From: Methylobacterium brachiatum
GTDB lineage: Bacteria; Pseudomonadota; Alphaproteobacteria; Rhizobiales; Beijerinckiaceae
Direction of reading: 5' to 3'
Assembly (NCBI RefSeq): GCF_020523825.1
Contig: NZ_JAJALK010000011.1
Coordinates: 62,001 to 126,000, forward strand
DNA length: 64,000 nucleotides
The notes below the pieces were generated by a model. The model saw nothing but the letters and a program-made list of their open reading frames with translations, searched no databases and was not told the origin of the DNA. Position 1 is the first letter of the stretch. Each line of letters opens with the position of its first letter. Made by a program: the position numbers and the translations under genes. Below, piece after piece: positions 9,092 to 17,920 of the stretch.

Positions 9092-9130
9092 CCGGTGTCC
9101 GTTCGGGCCGGTGCGCTCTAGCTCAGTCTC

Positions 9131-9646
9131 ATGAACCAACCGAATCCCCCCCCGATCCGCCACATCGCCCGGGCGATCGTCCTCGACCCGCAGGACCGCA
9201 TCCTGCTGATCGCCTACGCGTCGGTCCACGCCAAGGGGCCGGATGGCGAGCCGCTGCGGTTCTGGTTCATGCCCGGCGGCGGGCTGGAGCCCGGCGAGGA
9301 TCACGTCACCGCCTGCCGGCGCGAGCTGGGCGAGGAGATCGGCCGCGACGATGTCGAGATCGGCCCCCAGGTCGCGGTTTGCGACGGCCCGTTCCACCTG
9401 TTCCGCCAGTCACGCGACGCGCGCGAGCGCTACTTCCTGGTCCGCCTGCCCGACGACCGGATCGATACCAGCCGGCTCGCCGAGACCGAGGACAACCCGG
9501 TGATCGGGACGCGCTGGTGGCCCCTCGCCGAGCTCCGCGCCAGCGGCGAGCGCGTCGAGCCGGCCGGTCTCGCCGACCTGGCGGCCGATCTTGCCGCAGG
9601 GACTATTCCGACCCGGCCGCACGTTCTGACTTGGCACGATCACTGA
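9131..9646 (+). CDS. NUDIX hydrolase
   Basis: A 171-residue NUDIX pyrophosphohydrolase. The box GGLEPGEDHVTACRRELGEE fits the GX5EX7REUXEEXGU consensus, the Mg-binding helix-loop-helix. The N-terminal IRHIARAIVLDPQDRILLIAY is the usual first strand pair. The substrate cannot be inferred. It lies 39 bases after the DUF429 gene and 45 bases before the carbonic anhydrase gene, all in the same direction. Confidence 0.88.
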   Translation: MNQPNPPPIRHIARAIVLDPQDRILLIAYASVHAKGPDGEPLRFWFMPGGGLEPGEDHVTACRRELGEEIGRDDVEIGPQVAVCDGPFHLFRQSRDARERYFLVRLPDDRIDTSRLAETEDNPVIGTRWWPLAELRASGERVEPAGLADLAADLAAGTIPTRPHVLTWHDH

Positions 9647-9691
9647 CCCGGATCTCGCACCTGCGAGATCGCCCAAACTCGAGGAGACTGC

Positions 9692-10354
9692 ATGTTCCCT
9701 GAATTCCTGACCGAGGGCTACCGCGCGTTCCTGGCGGACCGGTTCCCGACCGAGCGCCGGCGCTTCGCGCAGCTCGCCCAGAGCCAGGAGCCTCAGATCC
9801 TGGTGATCAGCTGCTGCGACAGCCGCGTGGCCCCCGAGGCGATCTTCGATGCGGGCCCGGGCGAGCTGTTCGTGATCCGCAACGTCGCCAACATCGTGCC
9901 GACCTACGAGCCGGACGGCGCCTATCACGGCACCTCGGCGGCCATCGAGTTCGCGGTCCAGGCGCTGCAAGTGAAGCACATCGTCGTGCTTGGCCACGCC
10001 ACCTGCGGCGGCATCAAGGCCTTCGCCAACAAGGCCGCGCCGCTCTCGAGCAGCAACTTCATCGGCAAGTGGGTCTCGCTCGTGGCTCCCGCCGAGGCCA
10101 AGGCCGGGGATTCGAGCGCGCCCGACTACCTGACCCGGATGGAGCACGCCATGGTCAGCCAGAGCATGGAGAACCTGCTGACCTTCCCGTTCATCAAGGA
10201 GCGGGTCGAGGACGGCCGGCTCAACATCCACGGGGCGCATTTCGGCGTCGCCAACGGCGTGCTGCTGGTGCGCGATCCCGAGACCGGCGATTTCCACCCC
10301 GCCGTGGACCAGGCCGGCCGCAAGGTCCTGCCGACCGCGGTGGCCTGCGACTGA
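9692..10354 (+). CDS. Beta-class carbonic anhydrase
   Basis: Interconverts CO2 and bicarbonate, which would supply bicarbonate for carboxylases. The 220-residue protein has the zinc site C42 (in SCCDSRV), H102 and C105 (in LGHATCGG), and the D43/R45 dyad of beta-class enzymes. A good ribosome binding site (GAGGAG) lies just before the ATG. The gene is followed by a strong hairpin at 10376-10408. Confidence 0.95.
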   Translation: MFPEFLTEGYRAFLADRFPTERRRFAQLAQSQEPQILVISCCDSRVAPEAIFDAGPGELFVIRNVANIVPTYEPDGAYHGTSAAIEFAVQALQVKHIVVLGHATCGGIKAFANKAAPLSSSNFIGKWVSLVAPAEAKAGDSSAPDYLTRMEHAMVSQSMENLLTFPFIKERVEDGRLNIHGAHFGVANGVLLVRDPETGDFHPAVDQAGRKVLPTAVACD

Positions 10355-10375
10355 GGGACGGCCCCAAGGCGAAGC

Positions 10376-10408
10376 GCCGGGCTCGATCGCGATCCGGTCG
10401 AGCCCGGC
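10376..10408 (+). terminator. Hairpin downstream of the carbonic anhydrase gene
   Basis: A perfect 11-base-pair stem (GCCGGGCTCGA with its complement) and an 11-base loop begin 21 bases after the stop. There is no immediate U-run, so it is either a weak intrinsic terminator or a 3' stabilising hairpin. Confidence 0.45.
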
Positions 10409-10518
10409 TCATGGGCCAATTTGACGAGACGGGGCTCCGCGGGACGACCTATCCGCGCGCCGAACCTCCACCTCATCCTTCGAGACCCTCCGGCGCGGCG
10501 GTGTCGCGACCAGACACG

Positions 10519-10547
10519 AAAAAGGCGGCGGGCTCGCACCCGCCGCC
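10519..10547 (-). terminator. Intrinsic terminator of the DUF4142 gene
   Basis: A perfect 9-base-pair stem (GGCGGCGGG with its complement) has a 6-base loop and is followed on the minus strand by five T residues. It lies about 40 bases past the DUF4142 stop. A textbook rho-independent terminator. Confidence 0.85.
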
Positions 10548-10588
10548 TCTTCCTATGCCGCCCGGCCGAGGCCGGGCGATACGCGAAC

Positions 10589-11293
10589 TTACATGGCGCC
10601 CGGCAGACGCTGAGCGTGGTCGTAATGCATCTGCAGGGCCGGCAGGGCCTGCTGGGCGTAGTTGCGCAGGGCCGGGTTCGGGCCGCCCTGGGCATAGGCC
10701 TGGGTCATCGCGATCGACATCTGATGCGCCTGGATCTGCTGGCTGGCATAGAGGCGATCGAAGCGCGGGCCGGCCGGGGTCGCCGACAGCTCGGCGAGCA
10801 TCGCCTGCTGCTGCGCGTTCGGCGGGACGAGCGTGGAGGCGCCGGTGGCGGTGGCATCACCGCGGCCGAGGCGGCTGCCCGCCTGCGCGCCGTTTGCGGC
10901 GCCGGATCCGATGCCCTCGAGGCCGCCGACCGGGCCGCCCGCCAGGGTGCCGCCGACCACGCCGGTCGCCGCGCCGACACCGGCGCCGACAGCGCTCCCG
11001 GCCACCGACAGCGGCGCCGTCACGAGGCCGCCGAGGCCCGGGTCACGGCCCGCCATGGCATTGGTCTCGCCGCCGGCCAGCGCCACGTTGGCGGCGCGGT
11101 GATCGCGGATCGCCTCCTGGGCGTAGGACCGCACCTTCGGGTTGCGCGACTTCGACAGGGCGATCTGCGAGGACTGGATCTCGAAGGAATTCGCCTGCAT
11201 CGACTGGAGGCGGAAATCGTTCGCGTCTTGCGCGAAGGCCGGGGTCGACACAGCCAGGACGAGCGCGGACGCGGCAGCGTAATTCTTCAGCAT
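10589..11293 (-). CDS. Exported DUF4142 protein with a glycine-rich insert
   Basis: A 234-residue exported protein. The signal peptide (MLKNYAAASALVLAVSTPAFAQ) ends near residue 22. The helical DUF4142 pattern then runs NDFRLQSMQANSFEIQSSQIAL...NPKVRSYAQEAIRDHRAAN and resumes near the C-terminus (FDRLYASQQIQAHQMSIAMTQ...ALRNYAQQALPALQMH). Between the halves, about residues 88-150, lies a Gly/Ala/Val-rich stretch with GxxxG spacing. DUF4142 proteins are ferritin-like helical periplasmic proteins of unknown function. The insert may be a membrane-associating glycine zipper. An intrinsic terminator follows. Confidence 0.8.
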   Translation of the reverse strand: MLKNYAAASALVLAVSTPAFAQDANDFRLQSMQANSFEIQSSQIALSKSRNPKVRSYAQEAIRDHRAANVALAGGETNAMAGRDPGLGGLVTAPLSVAGSAVGAGVGAATGVVGGTLAGGPVGGLEGIGSGAANGAQAGSRLGRGDATATGASTLVPPNAQQQAMLAELSATPAGPRFDRLYASQQIQAHQMSIAMTQAYAQGGPNPALRNYAQQALPALQMHYDHAQRLPGAM

Positions 11294-11504
11294 TGTGACC
11301 TCAGTACGTGATGGGAACGCGAGCCGGCACGCTGGGCCGGATGGTGGAGCCTAGACCTCTCCCGAGGGCCAAGACCTCGCAGCCGAGACCATGCGGCGAC
11401 ATGCTCGCGAATTGGTTCGTCAACGGGGCTATGGACTTATGGTTCCTGCTGATTTTTTGCTTAGCCAGCGGGATTGAGGGGATTCTACTGATGCCGGCAG
11501 CGCC

Positions 11505-12653
11505 GTGATCCTGTTCGAAGTTCAGATCCTGCGCGCCGCGGCCGCCCTGATGGTGGTCTGGCACCATGCGCGCCACGAGACCGGGCTGATGGCCGCCCGC
11601 GGCGCGGGGCCGGCCCTCGATCCCGGTACGGCGCTGCCGTGGTGGGGCGGGGTCGACCTGTTCTTCGTGATCTCGGGCTTCGTCATCGTGCACGCGAGCG
11701 GACGGCTGTTCGGCGCGCCGGGCGGACGCGCCCGCTTCCTGGCCCACCGGGCCGCCCGGGTGGTGCCGCTCTACTGGCTGGTGAGCCTGGTGTTCCTGGC
11801 CGTCGCCGTGGTTCGACCCGATCTTCTCGGGGATGCGGCGGCGTTGCTGAGGGCGCCCGGCACCATCCTGGCCGGGTTCCTGTTCTGGCCGGCGGCCCGG
11901 CCGGACGGCACCATCCAGCCCCTCTACGGGCTCGGCTGGACCCTCAATTACGAGGCGTTCTTCTACGGGCTCTTCGCGATCGGGCTCGGCTTCGGCCGGC
12001 GCGGCGCCGTGGCCTGGCTCGCCCTCGCCCTGGTGACCTTGGTGACCATCGGCCTGCTGGTACCCGGGCTGCCGGTGCCGATCCGGTTCTGGGCGAACCC
12101 GATCGTGCTGGAGTTTCTGCTGGGGGCCGGCCTCGCCCTCGCCTACCGGGAGGGATTTCGGCCGAGCGGGACGCTCCGTCTCGGCCTCGCCTTCGCCGGG
12201 CTCGTGGGGCTGGCCCTGGCCGCCCGCCTGCTCGTCGGCGAGGGCGCGGGCGACGGCGTCCTGCGCCCGCTGCTCGTCGGTGTGCCGGCCTGTCTGCTGG
12301 TGGCCGCGGCCCTCGGCCCGGAACGCGCTCCGGCGCAGGTCGCGGCGTTGCCGGCACCGGTGCGCGGTCTCGTGGTCCTCGGCAACGCCTCCTACGCCCT
12401 CTACCTCGTGCATCCTTTCGCCCTGCGGCTCGGGCGCGAAGCGCTCGTGCGGCTCGGCCTCGCCCCGGCCCTGCATCCGTGGGGCGGCCTCGTCGTGATG
12501 GTCGCCGCCAGCGTCGTGGCCGCTCTGCTGGTGCACCGCTTCGTCGAGCGGCCGCTGACCCGATGGGCGAGAGCCATCCTCGAACCGCGGGGCGCGCAAA
12601 ACCGTGTGCGCGCGGCCCCGACCCCGGTTCCCCCCGGGCGCCGGGCGGATTAG
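11505..12653 (+). CDS. Acyltransferase 3 family membrane protein (OafA/YrhL type)
   Basis: A 382-residue integral membrane protein with about ten hydrophobic segments. It has the acyltransferase-3 signature near the N-terminus: LRAAAALMVVWHHARHE with the catalytic histidine, then DLFFVISGFVIVHAS. Such enzymes O-acylate cell-surface glycans or lipids. The start is a GTG at 11505 (Val-Ile-Leu-Phe-Glu). No sugar-biosynthesis genes are adjacent, so the acceptor is unknown. The C-terminus is Arg/Pro-rich and cytosolic. Confidence 0.85.
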   Translation: MILFEVQILRAAAALMVVWHHARHETGLMAARGAGPALDPGTALPWWGGVDLFFVISGFVIVHASGRLFGAPGGRARFLAHRAARVVPLYWLVSLVFLAVAVVRPDLLGDAAALLRAPGTILAGFLFWPAARPDGTIQPLYGLGWTLNYEAFFYGLFAIGLGFGRRGAVAWLALALVTLVTIGLLVPGLPVPIRFWANPIVLEFLLGAGLALAYREGFRPSGTLRLGLAFAGLVGLALAARLLVGEGAGDGVLRPLLVGVPACLLVAAALGPERAPAQVAALPAPVRGLVVLGNASYALYLVHPFALRLGREALVRLGLAPALHPWGGLVVMVAASVVAALLVHRFVERPLTRWARAILEPRGAQNRVRAAPTPVPPGRRAD

Positions 12654-12680
12654 CCTCACGCACCGGAGGAGGAAGCCGCG

Positions 12681-13544
12681 ATGAAGACCCTGCTCGTTCC
12701 CGTCGCGATGCACGACGGCTTGACCTCCGTGTTCGAGACGACGCGGCTCGCCGCGACCCGCTTCGGCAGCCTGATCGAGGGTGTGTCCCTGCGCCCGGCC
12801 CTCGCCGAGTACGTGCCGGTCGACATGGTCGGCGGCATGACCTGGCTGCGCGACGAGGAGGCCGACCGGGCCGAGGCCGAGGAGGCGGGCGGGCGCTTCG
12901 TCGCCTTCATGGACGGAGCCGGCATCCCGCGGCACGCCCGCGACGGGCTGTGCATCCCCGAGAAGGTCGCGGATGCCGGGCCGCGCTACCGTTGGCGGCA
13001 GGACGTGCCCACCGGTGACGCGTTCCTCGGCCAATATGCCCGGCTGTTCTCGGCCACCGTGGTCGGCCGGCCCGGGACGACCGACAACGCCCCGCGCATG
13101 ACCACCTTCGAGACCGCCGTGTTCGAGGGCGGCCGCCCAATCCTGCTGGCGCCACCGACCGTCCCCACCACGCTCGGCGACGCGATCCTGATCGCCTGGA
13201 ACGGCTCCACCGAGACCGCCCGGGCGGTGGCCTTCGCGATGCCGTTCCTGCGCCGGGCCGAGCGGGTGCTGGTGCTCAGCGTCGAGGGCGGCATGGTGCC
13301 GGGGCCGAGCGCCCAGGACCTCGCCCAGGCCCTGGCCTGCGAGGGCGTGGCGGCCTCGCACCGGGCCCTCCCGGCCGGCCGGCGGGCGCCGGGCGAGACC
13401 TTCCTCGCCGAGGCCAAGGCGTTCGGCTGCGATCTGCTGATAAAGGGCGCCTACACCCAGAGCCGCCTGCGGCAGATGATCTTCGGCGGCGTCACCAGCC
13501 ACGTCCTCGCCCATGCCGACATGCCGGTTCTGCTCGCGCACTGA
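12681..13544 (+). CDS. Universal stress protein (UspA family)
   Basis: A 287-residue protein with two tandem USP-like halves. The first begins MKTLLVPVAMHDG; the second begins ILIAWNGSTETARAVAFAMPFL and ends KGAYTQSRLRQMIFGGVTSHVLAHADMPVLLAH, the usual USP tail with the Gly-rich nucleotide loop. The first half is more degenerate. A GGAGGA-type ribosome binding site precedes the ATG. The role is probably stress or redox related. No partner gene is evident. Confidence 0.85.
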   Translation: MKTLLVPVAMHDGLTSVFETTRLAATRFGSLIEGVSLRPALAEYVPVDMVGGMTWLRDEEADRAEAEEAGGRFVAFMDGAGIPRHARDGLCIPEKVADAGPRYRWRQDVPTGDAFLGQYARLFSATVVGRPGTTDNAPRMTTFETAVFEGGRPILLAPPTVPTTLGDAILIAWNGSTETARAVAFAMPFLRRAERVLVLSVEGGMVPGPSAQDLAQALACEGVAASHRALPAGRRAPGETFLAEAKAFGCDLLIKGAYTQSRLRQMIFGGVTSHVLAHADMPVLLAH

Positions 13545-13605
13545 GCGCGGCGGGAACCGTCGCCCGCCCCTGGCGTTCGGCCCCCGCAGCCGGACCAGGA
13601 TCCCC

Positions 13606-14211
13606 GTGACGACATCCGTAAGCCGCTTCCTCCTCGCCGCCCTGCTGACGGTCGTTGCCGCGACCGCTGTCCGGGCGCAGCCGACCACCGCCCGGTTCCG
13701 CGGCATCGTGGAATGGGCGGAGGCCGACCGCATCCAGATCCGCCGCCCCGGCGGCAGCACCCTGACCCTGCGGATGAACCCGCGGACCCGCGTCTTCGCG
13801 GTGACCGAGGCGGCCCTGCGCAACATCAAGCCCGAGAGCTACGTCAGCGTGCTGGCCGCGTCCGGGCCCGAGCCGCGCCGCGCCAAGGCGGTGACCCTGT
13901 ACTCCCCCTCCGAGCGCGGCTTCGAGGCCGGCACCCAGCCCTGGGATACCGATCCGGGCGCGACGTTGACGGCGGGCTGGGTTGCCGACCTGAAGGGCGG
14001 CCGCCCGCTCCGGCTGACCCTGGGCTATGGCGGCGGCCAGTCGAGCTTCGAGATCCCGGCCGGGACCCCGGTCACCGCGATCGCGCCGGGCGAGAAGGCC
14101 CTGCTCGAGCCGGGGGCCGCCGTCACGCTGTTCGCCCAATCCGGGCCGGACGGCGCCCTCTCGGTCGGCACGATCGCGGCGGGCCGTCAGGGCGCCGTTC
14201 CCTCGTTCTGA
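13606..14211 (+). CDS. Exported protein of unknown function
   Basis: A 201-residue protein from a GTG start. It begins VTTSVSRFLLAALLTVVAATAVRAQ, a good signal peptide with cleavage near AQ. The mature part is beta-rich and looks like two OB-like repeats: RFRGIVEWAEADRIQIRRPGG...NPRTRVFAVTEAAL, and later VTAIAPGEKALLEPGAAVTLFAQSG. I do not recognise an enzymatic motif. A longer in-frame reading from 13513 would overlap the universal stress protein gene and hide the signal peptide, so the later GTG is preferred. Confidence 0.65.
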   Translation: MTTSVSRFLLAALLTVVAATAVRAQPTTARFRGIVEWAEADRIQIRRPGGSTLTLRMNPRTRVFAVTEAALRNIKPESYVSVLAASGPEPRRAKAVTLYSPSERGFEAGTQPWDTDPGATLTAGWVADLKGGRPLRLTLGYGGGQSSFEIPAGTPVTAIAPGEKALLEPGAAVTLFAQSGPDGALSVGTIAAGRQGAVPSF

Positions 14212-14297
14212 CGGAACGGAAGACCACCCACCTTGCGTCATCGATCCGCGGCCAAGGGAGGCGCGCCGCAGCGCAAGCTGCGCTACATCGTCTGTCC

Positions 14298-14717
14298 ATG
14301 ACCGAGTCCGCCTTCGCCCTCGATCCGCGTCTGGCCGCCGACACCGTCGAGGTGGGCGACCTCGCCCTCTGCCGCGTGCTGCTGATGGACGATGCCCGGT
14401 TCCCCTGGCTGATCCTGGTGCCGCGCCGGCCGGACGTCTCCGAGATCACCGACTTGTCCGAGGCCGATGCCGCGGATCTGTGGCGCGAGACCCGCATCGC
14501 CACCGGGGTGATGCAGGGCCTGTCGAAGCCCGACAAGGTCAATGTGGGCGCGCTCGGCAACGTCGTGGCGCAGCTCCACGTCCACGTAATCGGCCGCTTC
14601 CGCTCCGACCCGGCCTGGCCGGGGCCGGTCTGGGGCTTCGAGACCCGCAAACCCTACCCGTTCCATGCCCGCGCCCAGCTGATCGAGCGCGCCGGCGCCC
14701 TGTTCTCCGCGGCCTGA
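14298..14717 (+). CDS. HIT family protein
   Basis: A 139-residue histidine-triad protein. QLHVHVIGRF near residue 95 contains the H-x-H-x nucleotide-binding motif, though the usual third histidine position is Gly/Arg rather than His. The N-terminal half (DLALCRVLLMDDARFPWLILVPRRPDVSEITDL) matches the HIT fold with a shortened N-terminus. HIT proteins hydrolyse nucleoside phosphoramidates or dinucleoside polyphosphates. The gene lies six bases upstream of nudC, so the two probably form a nucleotide-sanitation operon. Confidence 0.85.
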   Translation: MTESAFALDPRLAADTVEVGDLALCRVLLMDDARFPWLILVPRRPDVSEITDLSEADAADLWRETRIATGVMQGLSKPDKVNVGALGNVVAQLHVHVIGRFRSDPAWPGPVWGFETRKPYPFHARAQLIERAGALFSAA

Positions 14718-14723
14718 ACCCGA

Positions 14724-15623
14724 ATGACAGATCCCCGCGACACCCTCGGCTTCGTCCGCAATCGCCTCGACCGGCACTCGGCCGAGCAGCCCGAGGAGGC
14801 CGTGCCCGCCTTCGACGCGCCGGATGCCCGCCTCGTCCTGATCTGCGGCGACCGGATCGTGCTGCGCGGGCCGACCGCGCTGATCACCCCCGCCGACGCA
14901 TCCGAGCTTTCCGGGACGCGGATCTTCCTGGGGCACCGGGACGGCCGGCCGGTCTTCGCGGCCTCCGCACCGGCCGAAGCCGCGGAGGGGTTTGCTGCCG
15001 GCGAGACCCGCACTCTCGACCTGCGCAGCATCGCGACCGAATCCGCCGTGGAGGCCGAGGAGCTGGGCCTGCTGGCGGTGGCCAAGTCGATGCTCGACTG
15101 GCACACCCGGCACGGCTTCTGTGCCAATTGCGGCACCGCCACCGTCGCGAAGGCGGGCGGCTTCCGGCGGGAATGCCCGGCCTGCAACGCCCACCATTTC
15201 CCCCGGGTCGATCCCGTGGTGATCATGCTGGTGCGCCGGGGCGAGACCTGCCTGCTCGGCCGCGGCCCGCATTTCCGGCCCAACATGTATTCCTGCCTTG
15301 CCGGCTTCCTGGAGCCCGGCGAGACCATCGAGGACGCGGTCCGCCGGGAGGTCTTCGAGGAGACCCGGATCCGGGTCGGCGCGGTCACCTACCGGACTTC
15401 GCAGCCCTGGCCGTTCCCCTCCTCGCTGATGCTGGGCTGCGCGGCCGAGGCGCTGGACGGCGCCATCGTGACCGATCCGAGCGAGCTGGAGGATGCCCGC
15501 TGGTTCGACCGCGCTTCCGTCGCCGCCATGCTGGACGGGACCCATCCCGAGGGGATCCAGGCCCCGCCGCCCATGGCGATCGCCAATTACCTGATGCGCG
15601 CCTTCGTGGCCGGCGAGACCTGA
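14724..15623 (+). CDS. nudC: NAD(+) diphosphatase NudC
   Basis: A 299-residue NUDIX enzyme that hydrolyses NADH to NMNH and AMP and, in characterised homologues, removes NAD caps from RNA. The order is an N-terminal domain, a zinc ribbon (CANCG...ECPACN), a NUDIX box (GFLEPGETIEDAVRREVFEE) and the NudC-specific SQPWPFPSS motif. All expected features are intact. The HIT gene sits six bases upstream and a convergent cupin gene ends 15 bases downstream. Confidence 0.95.
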   Translation: MTDPRDTLGFVRNRLDRHSAEQPEEAVPAFDAPDARLVLICGDRIVLRGPTALITPADASELSGTRIFLGHRDGRPVFAASAPAEAAEGFAAGETRTLDLRSIATESAVEAEELGLLAVAKSMLDWHTRHGFCANCGTATVAKAGGFRRECPACNAHHFPRVDPVVIMLVRRGETCLLGRGPHFRPNMYSCLAGFLEPGETIEDAVRREVFEETRIRVGAVTYRTSQPWPFPSSLMLGCAAEALDGAIVTDPSELEDARWFDRASVAAMLDGTHPEGIQAPPPMAIANYLMRAFVAGET

Positions 15624-15638
15624 TCGCGCCGCAAGGGC

Positions 15639-16133
15639 TCAGCCCTTTCCGCCGCTCGGCCGGCTCGGGTCGTCGGCCGGGTTGATGTAGTTCAGCCCGA
15701 ACGGGCCTGAGCCGTTGACCTGCAGCTCGACCGGCTCGTCGGTGGTCCAGAGGGAATGGGGCATGTCCTCCGGCAGGTAGACGAAGCCGCCGGCCTTCAG
15801 CGCCGCGCCCTGCGCCTTGTCCAGGGTCCTCCCATGCGCGTGGTGGATCGAGCCCGACAGGATCGTCAGCGTCTCCGGCTTGGAATGCGTGTGCGGGGCG
15901 ATCACCGTGTTGGCCGGGAATTTCAGCCGCAGCACGAACGGCCCGGGCTTGGCCGGATCCCCGGCGACCTGGCTGATCTGCGTGCCCTTCGGCAGGTTCG
16001 CCGGCCCCGGCCCGTAGACTACCGACGCCGCATCGGGCTTGACCACCATCCCGGGCGCGTCGTGCTCCGCGGCCAGGGCAGGCCCGGCCATGAGGAGCAT
16101 GGCCGCAACACCGAGCCAAGAACCTGTCGTCAT
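15639..16133 (-). CDS. Exported cupin domain protein
   Basis: A 164-residue exported protein. The signal peptide (MTTGSWLGVAAMLLMAGPALAA) is followed by a single cupin barrel with metal-binding motifs HTHSKPETLTILSG and YLPEDMPHSLW. Such secreted single-domain cupins have mostly unknown roles. The start at 16133 is chosen because the longer reading adds an Arg/Lys/Pro-rich leader before a good signal peptide. Convergent with nudC. Confidence 0.75.
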   Translation of the reverse strand: MTTGSWLGVAAMLLMAGPALAAEHDAPGMVVKPDAASVVYGPGPANLPKGTQISQVAGDPAKPGPFVLRLKFPANTVIAPHTHSKPETLTILSGSIHHAHGRTLDKAQGAALKAGGFVYLPEDMPHSLWTTDEPVELQVNGSGPFGLNYINPADDPSRPSGGKG

Positions 16134-16241
16134 GGAGCGCCTCCCGGATCCCGCGGACGTCTTTCGCCGCGCAGGCCTTTTCTGGGGCCGGCCTGGCGGT
16201 TTCCCAGGCACGGGCGCTGGCGCAGATCGTCGCGGCCTTTC

Positions 16242-16335
16242 CCGTCATTGCGAGCGCAGCGAAGCAATCGAGTGCTGCGCGCGATCTCCGGAGGTGGTGC
16301 TTCCCTGGGTTGCTTCGCTGCGCTCGCAATGACGG
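16242..16335. repeat. Interspersed palindromic element, copy A2
   Basis: The arms are 16242-16269 (CCGTCATTGCGAGCGCAGCG at the outer end) and 16306-16335, an inverted repeat closely matching copy A1 at 4167-4260. It lies between the cupin start and the 3' end of cysG, so it may terminate the nitrate-operon transcript. Confidence 0.8.
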
Positions 16336-16400
16336 ACCGGAACGTCTGACGAGATCCGGACCAGCTTCAGGCAGGCGGGAGCGTGAGATCGAAGAAGCGC

Positions 16401-17879
16401 TCAGATCGCCAACCGCGCCGGTCCCGCCTCGGCCGGCACCGCGGCCCGCATCTCCGAGAACGCCTCGCCGACCATCAGGAGCGCCGGGCCGTCGAGGCCG
16501 GCGGTTTCGACCCGGTCGGCGAGATCGGCGGCGGTGCCGCGCAGCGAAGCCTGGTTCGGGCGGCTGACGTTGAAGACCAGCAGGGCCGGAGTCGTCGGCG
16601 CCAGGCCCTCGTCCACCGCCCGGGCGAGCAGCGCACGCAGGGTGCGCTTGGGCATGTAGACCACCGTGGTCACGCTCGGATCGGCGAGCGCGCCCCAGTT
16701 CAAATCGTCCGGCAGGGCGCCGCGGCGGTCGTGACCGGTGACGAATTGCAGGCGGCGGGCGGCGTCGCGATGGGTCAGCGACAGGCCCAGCGCCGCCGCA
16801 GCCCCCTGTGCGGCCGAGATGCCCGGCACCACGGTCACCGGGATGCCGGCGGCCCGGCAGGCCTCGATCTCCTCGCCGGCCCGGCCGAAGACCAGCGGGT
16901 CGCCGGATTTCAGCCGCACCACCTGCTTGCCGGTGCGGGCGAGCTGCACCATCAGGGCGTTGATGTCGTCCTGCCGGCAGGAGGGACCGTGCCCGGTCTT
17001 GCCGACCAGCATGGTCCGCGCCTCGCGCCGGGCATAGTCCAGGATCTCGGGGGCGACGAGGTCGTCGTACAGGATCACGTCGGCGTTGCGCAGCGCCCGC
17101 AGGGCCTTGAGGGTCAGGAGCTCCGCGTCGCCGGGGCCCGCCCCGACCAGCGTCACCGCGCCGCCCTTCGGGGCCGCCTCCGTGTCGCCGAGCAGCTCGG
17201 CCAGATCCTGCTGCGTCGGCGCCCGGTCGGGCTCCGCGAAGGCGCGGTCGGTGAAGCGCTCCCAGAAGCTGCGCCGCTCGGCAAAGCCGTGGAACCGCGC
17301 GGTGACGCCGTCGCGCCAGTCGCGGGCGGCCCCGACCCAGCGGGCGAACCCGCGGGGCAGCATCGCCTCGATCCGCGCGCGCACAGTCTGGCCGAAGACC
17401 GGGGCCGCACCTTCCGTGGAGATGCCGACCACCAGCGGCGAGCGGTTGACGATGGCGCCGAACTTCACGTCGCAGAGATGCGGCCGGTCGACCGCGTTGA
17501 CGATGGCGCCGGCGCCCCGGGCCGCGACCACGAAGGCGACGCAGTCGGCCTCGTCCTCTAGGGCGCCGATGCAGAAGGCCGCGCCCCAGAGGTCGTCCGG
17601 CGTCCAGGCGCGCGCGTGCAGCGCGACGCTGCCGTCGACGATCTCGCCCGGAACGGCGCGCAGCTCGTCGCTGGGCTCGGGCGCGTAGACGTCGACATGG
17701 GCGCCGGCCGCAGCCAGGACCTTCACCTTCCAGGGCGCCCCGCCCGAGGAGCCGGCGAGCACGACCCGCTTGCCGCGCAGGGGCACGAACACGGGCAGCA
17801 CCGCCAGGGGCTCGAGGCCGGCGGATTGGGTCTCGCGGGGGGCGCGGGCTGCGCGCAGGGGGACGGGGGAATCGGTCAC
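16401..17879 (-). CDS. cysG: Siroheme synthase CysG
   Basis: A bifunctional 492-residue enzyme. The N-terminal precorrin-2 dehydrogenase/sirohydrochlorin ferrochelatase-like domain starts at about residue 30 (PLRGKRVVLAGSSGGAPWKVKVL, NAD-binding). The C-terminal uroporphyrinogen-III C-methyltransferase domain starts near residue 255 (VTLVGAGPGDAELLTLKALRAL, LKSGDPLVFGRAGEEIEAC). It makes siroheme, the prosthetic group of nitrite and sulfite reductases, which fits its place at the distal end of the nitrate cluster. It lies 208 bases after nasA in the same direction, across a palindromic repeat. Confidence 0.95.
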   Translation of the reverse strand: MTDSPVPLRAARAPRETQSAGLEPLAVLPVFVPLRGKRVVLAGSSGGAPWKVKVLAAAGAHVDVYAPEPSDELRAVPGEIVDGSVALHARAWTPDDLWGAAFCIGALEDEADCVAFVVAARGAGAIVNAVDRPHLCDVKFGAIVNRSPLVVGISTEGAAPVFGQTVRARIEAMLPRGFARWVGAARDWRDGVTARFHGFAERRSFWERFTDRAFAEPDRAPTQQDLAELLGDTEAAPKGGAVTLVGAGPGDAELLTLKALRALRNADVILYDDLVAPEILDYARREARTMLVGKTGHGPSCRQDDINALMVQLARTGKQVVRLKSGDPLVFGRAGEEIEACRAAGIPVTVVPGISAAQGAAAALGLSLTHRDAARRLQFVTGHDRRGALPDDLNWGALADPSVTTVVYMPKRTLRALLARAVDEGLAPTTPALLVFNVSRPNQASLRGTAADLADRVETAGLDGPALLMVGEAFSEMRAAVPAEAGPARLAI

Positions 17880-17920
17880 GAGTCTGTCCTGATCGTCCTG
17901 AGCCGGATGGTCCCGTCCGC

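Noticed and set aside
10465..10500. CACCTCATCCTTCGAGA sequence resembling one arm of a palindromic repeat
   Set aside because: No matching second arm nearby; at most a remnant.
11308..11508. A 66-codon frame upstream of the acyltransferase
   Set aside because: It has a hydrophobic stretch but a poor start context and overlaps the acyltransferase start in another frame. More likely leader sequence.
11301..13829. A minus-strand frame of over 800 codons
   Set aside because: It runs antisense through the acyltransferase and universal stress protein genes and is Arg/Gly/His/Glu-rich low complexity, typical of a GC shadow.
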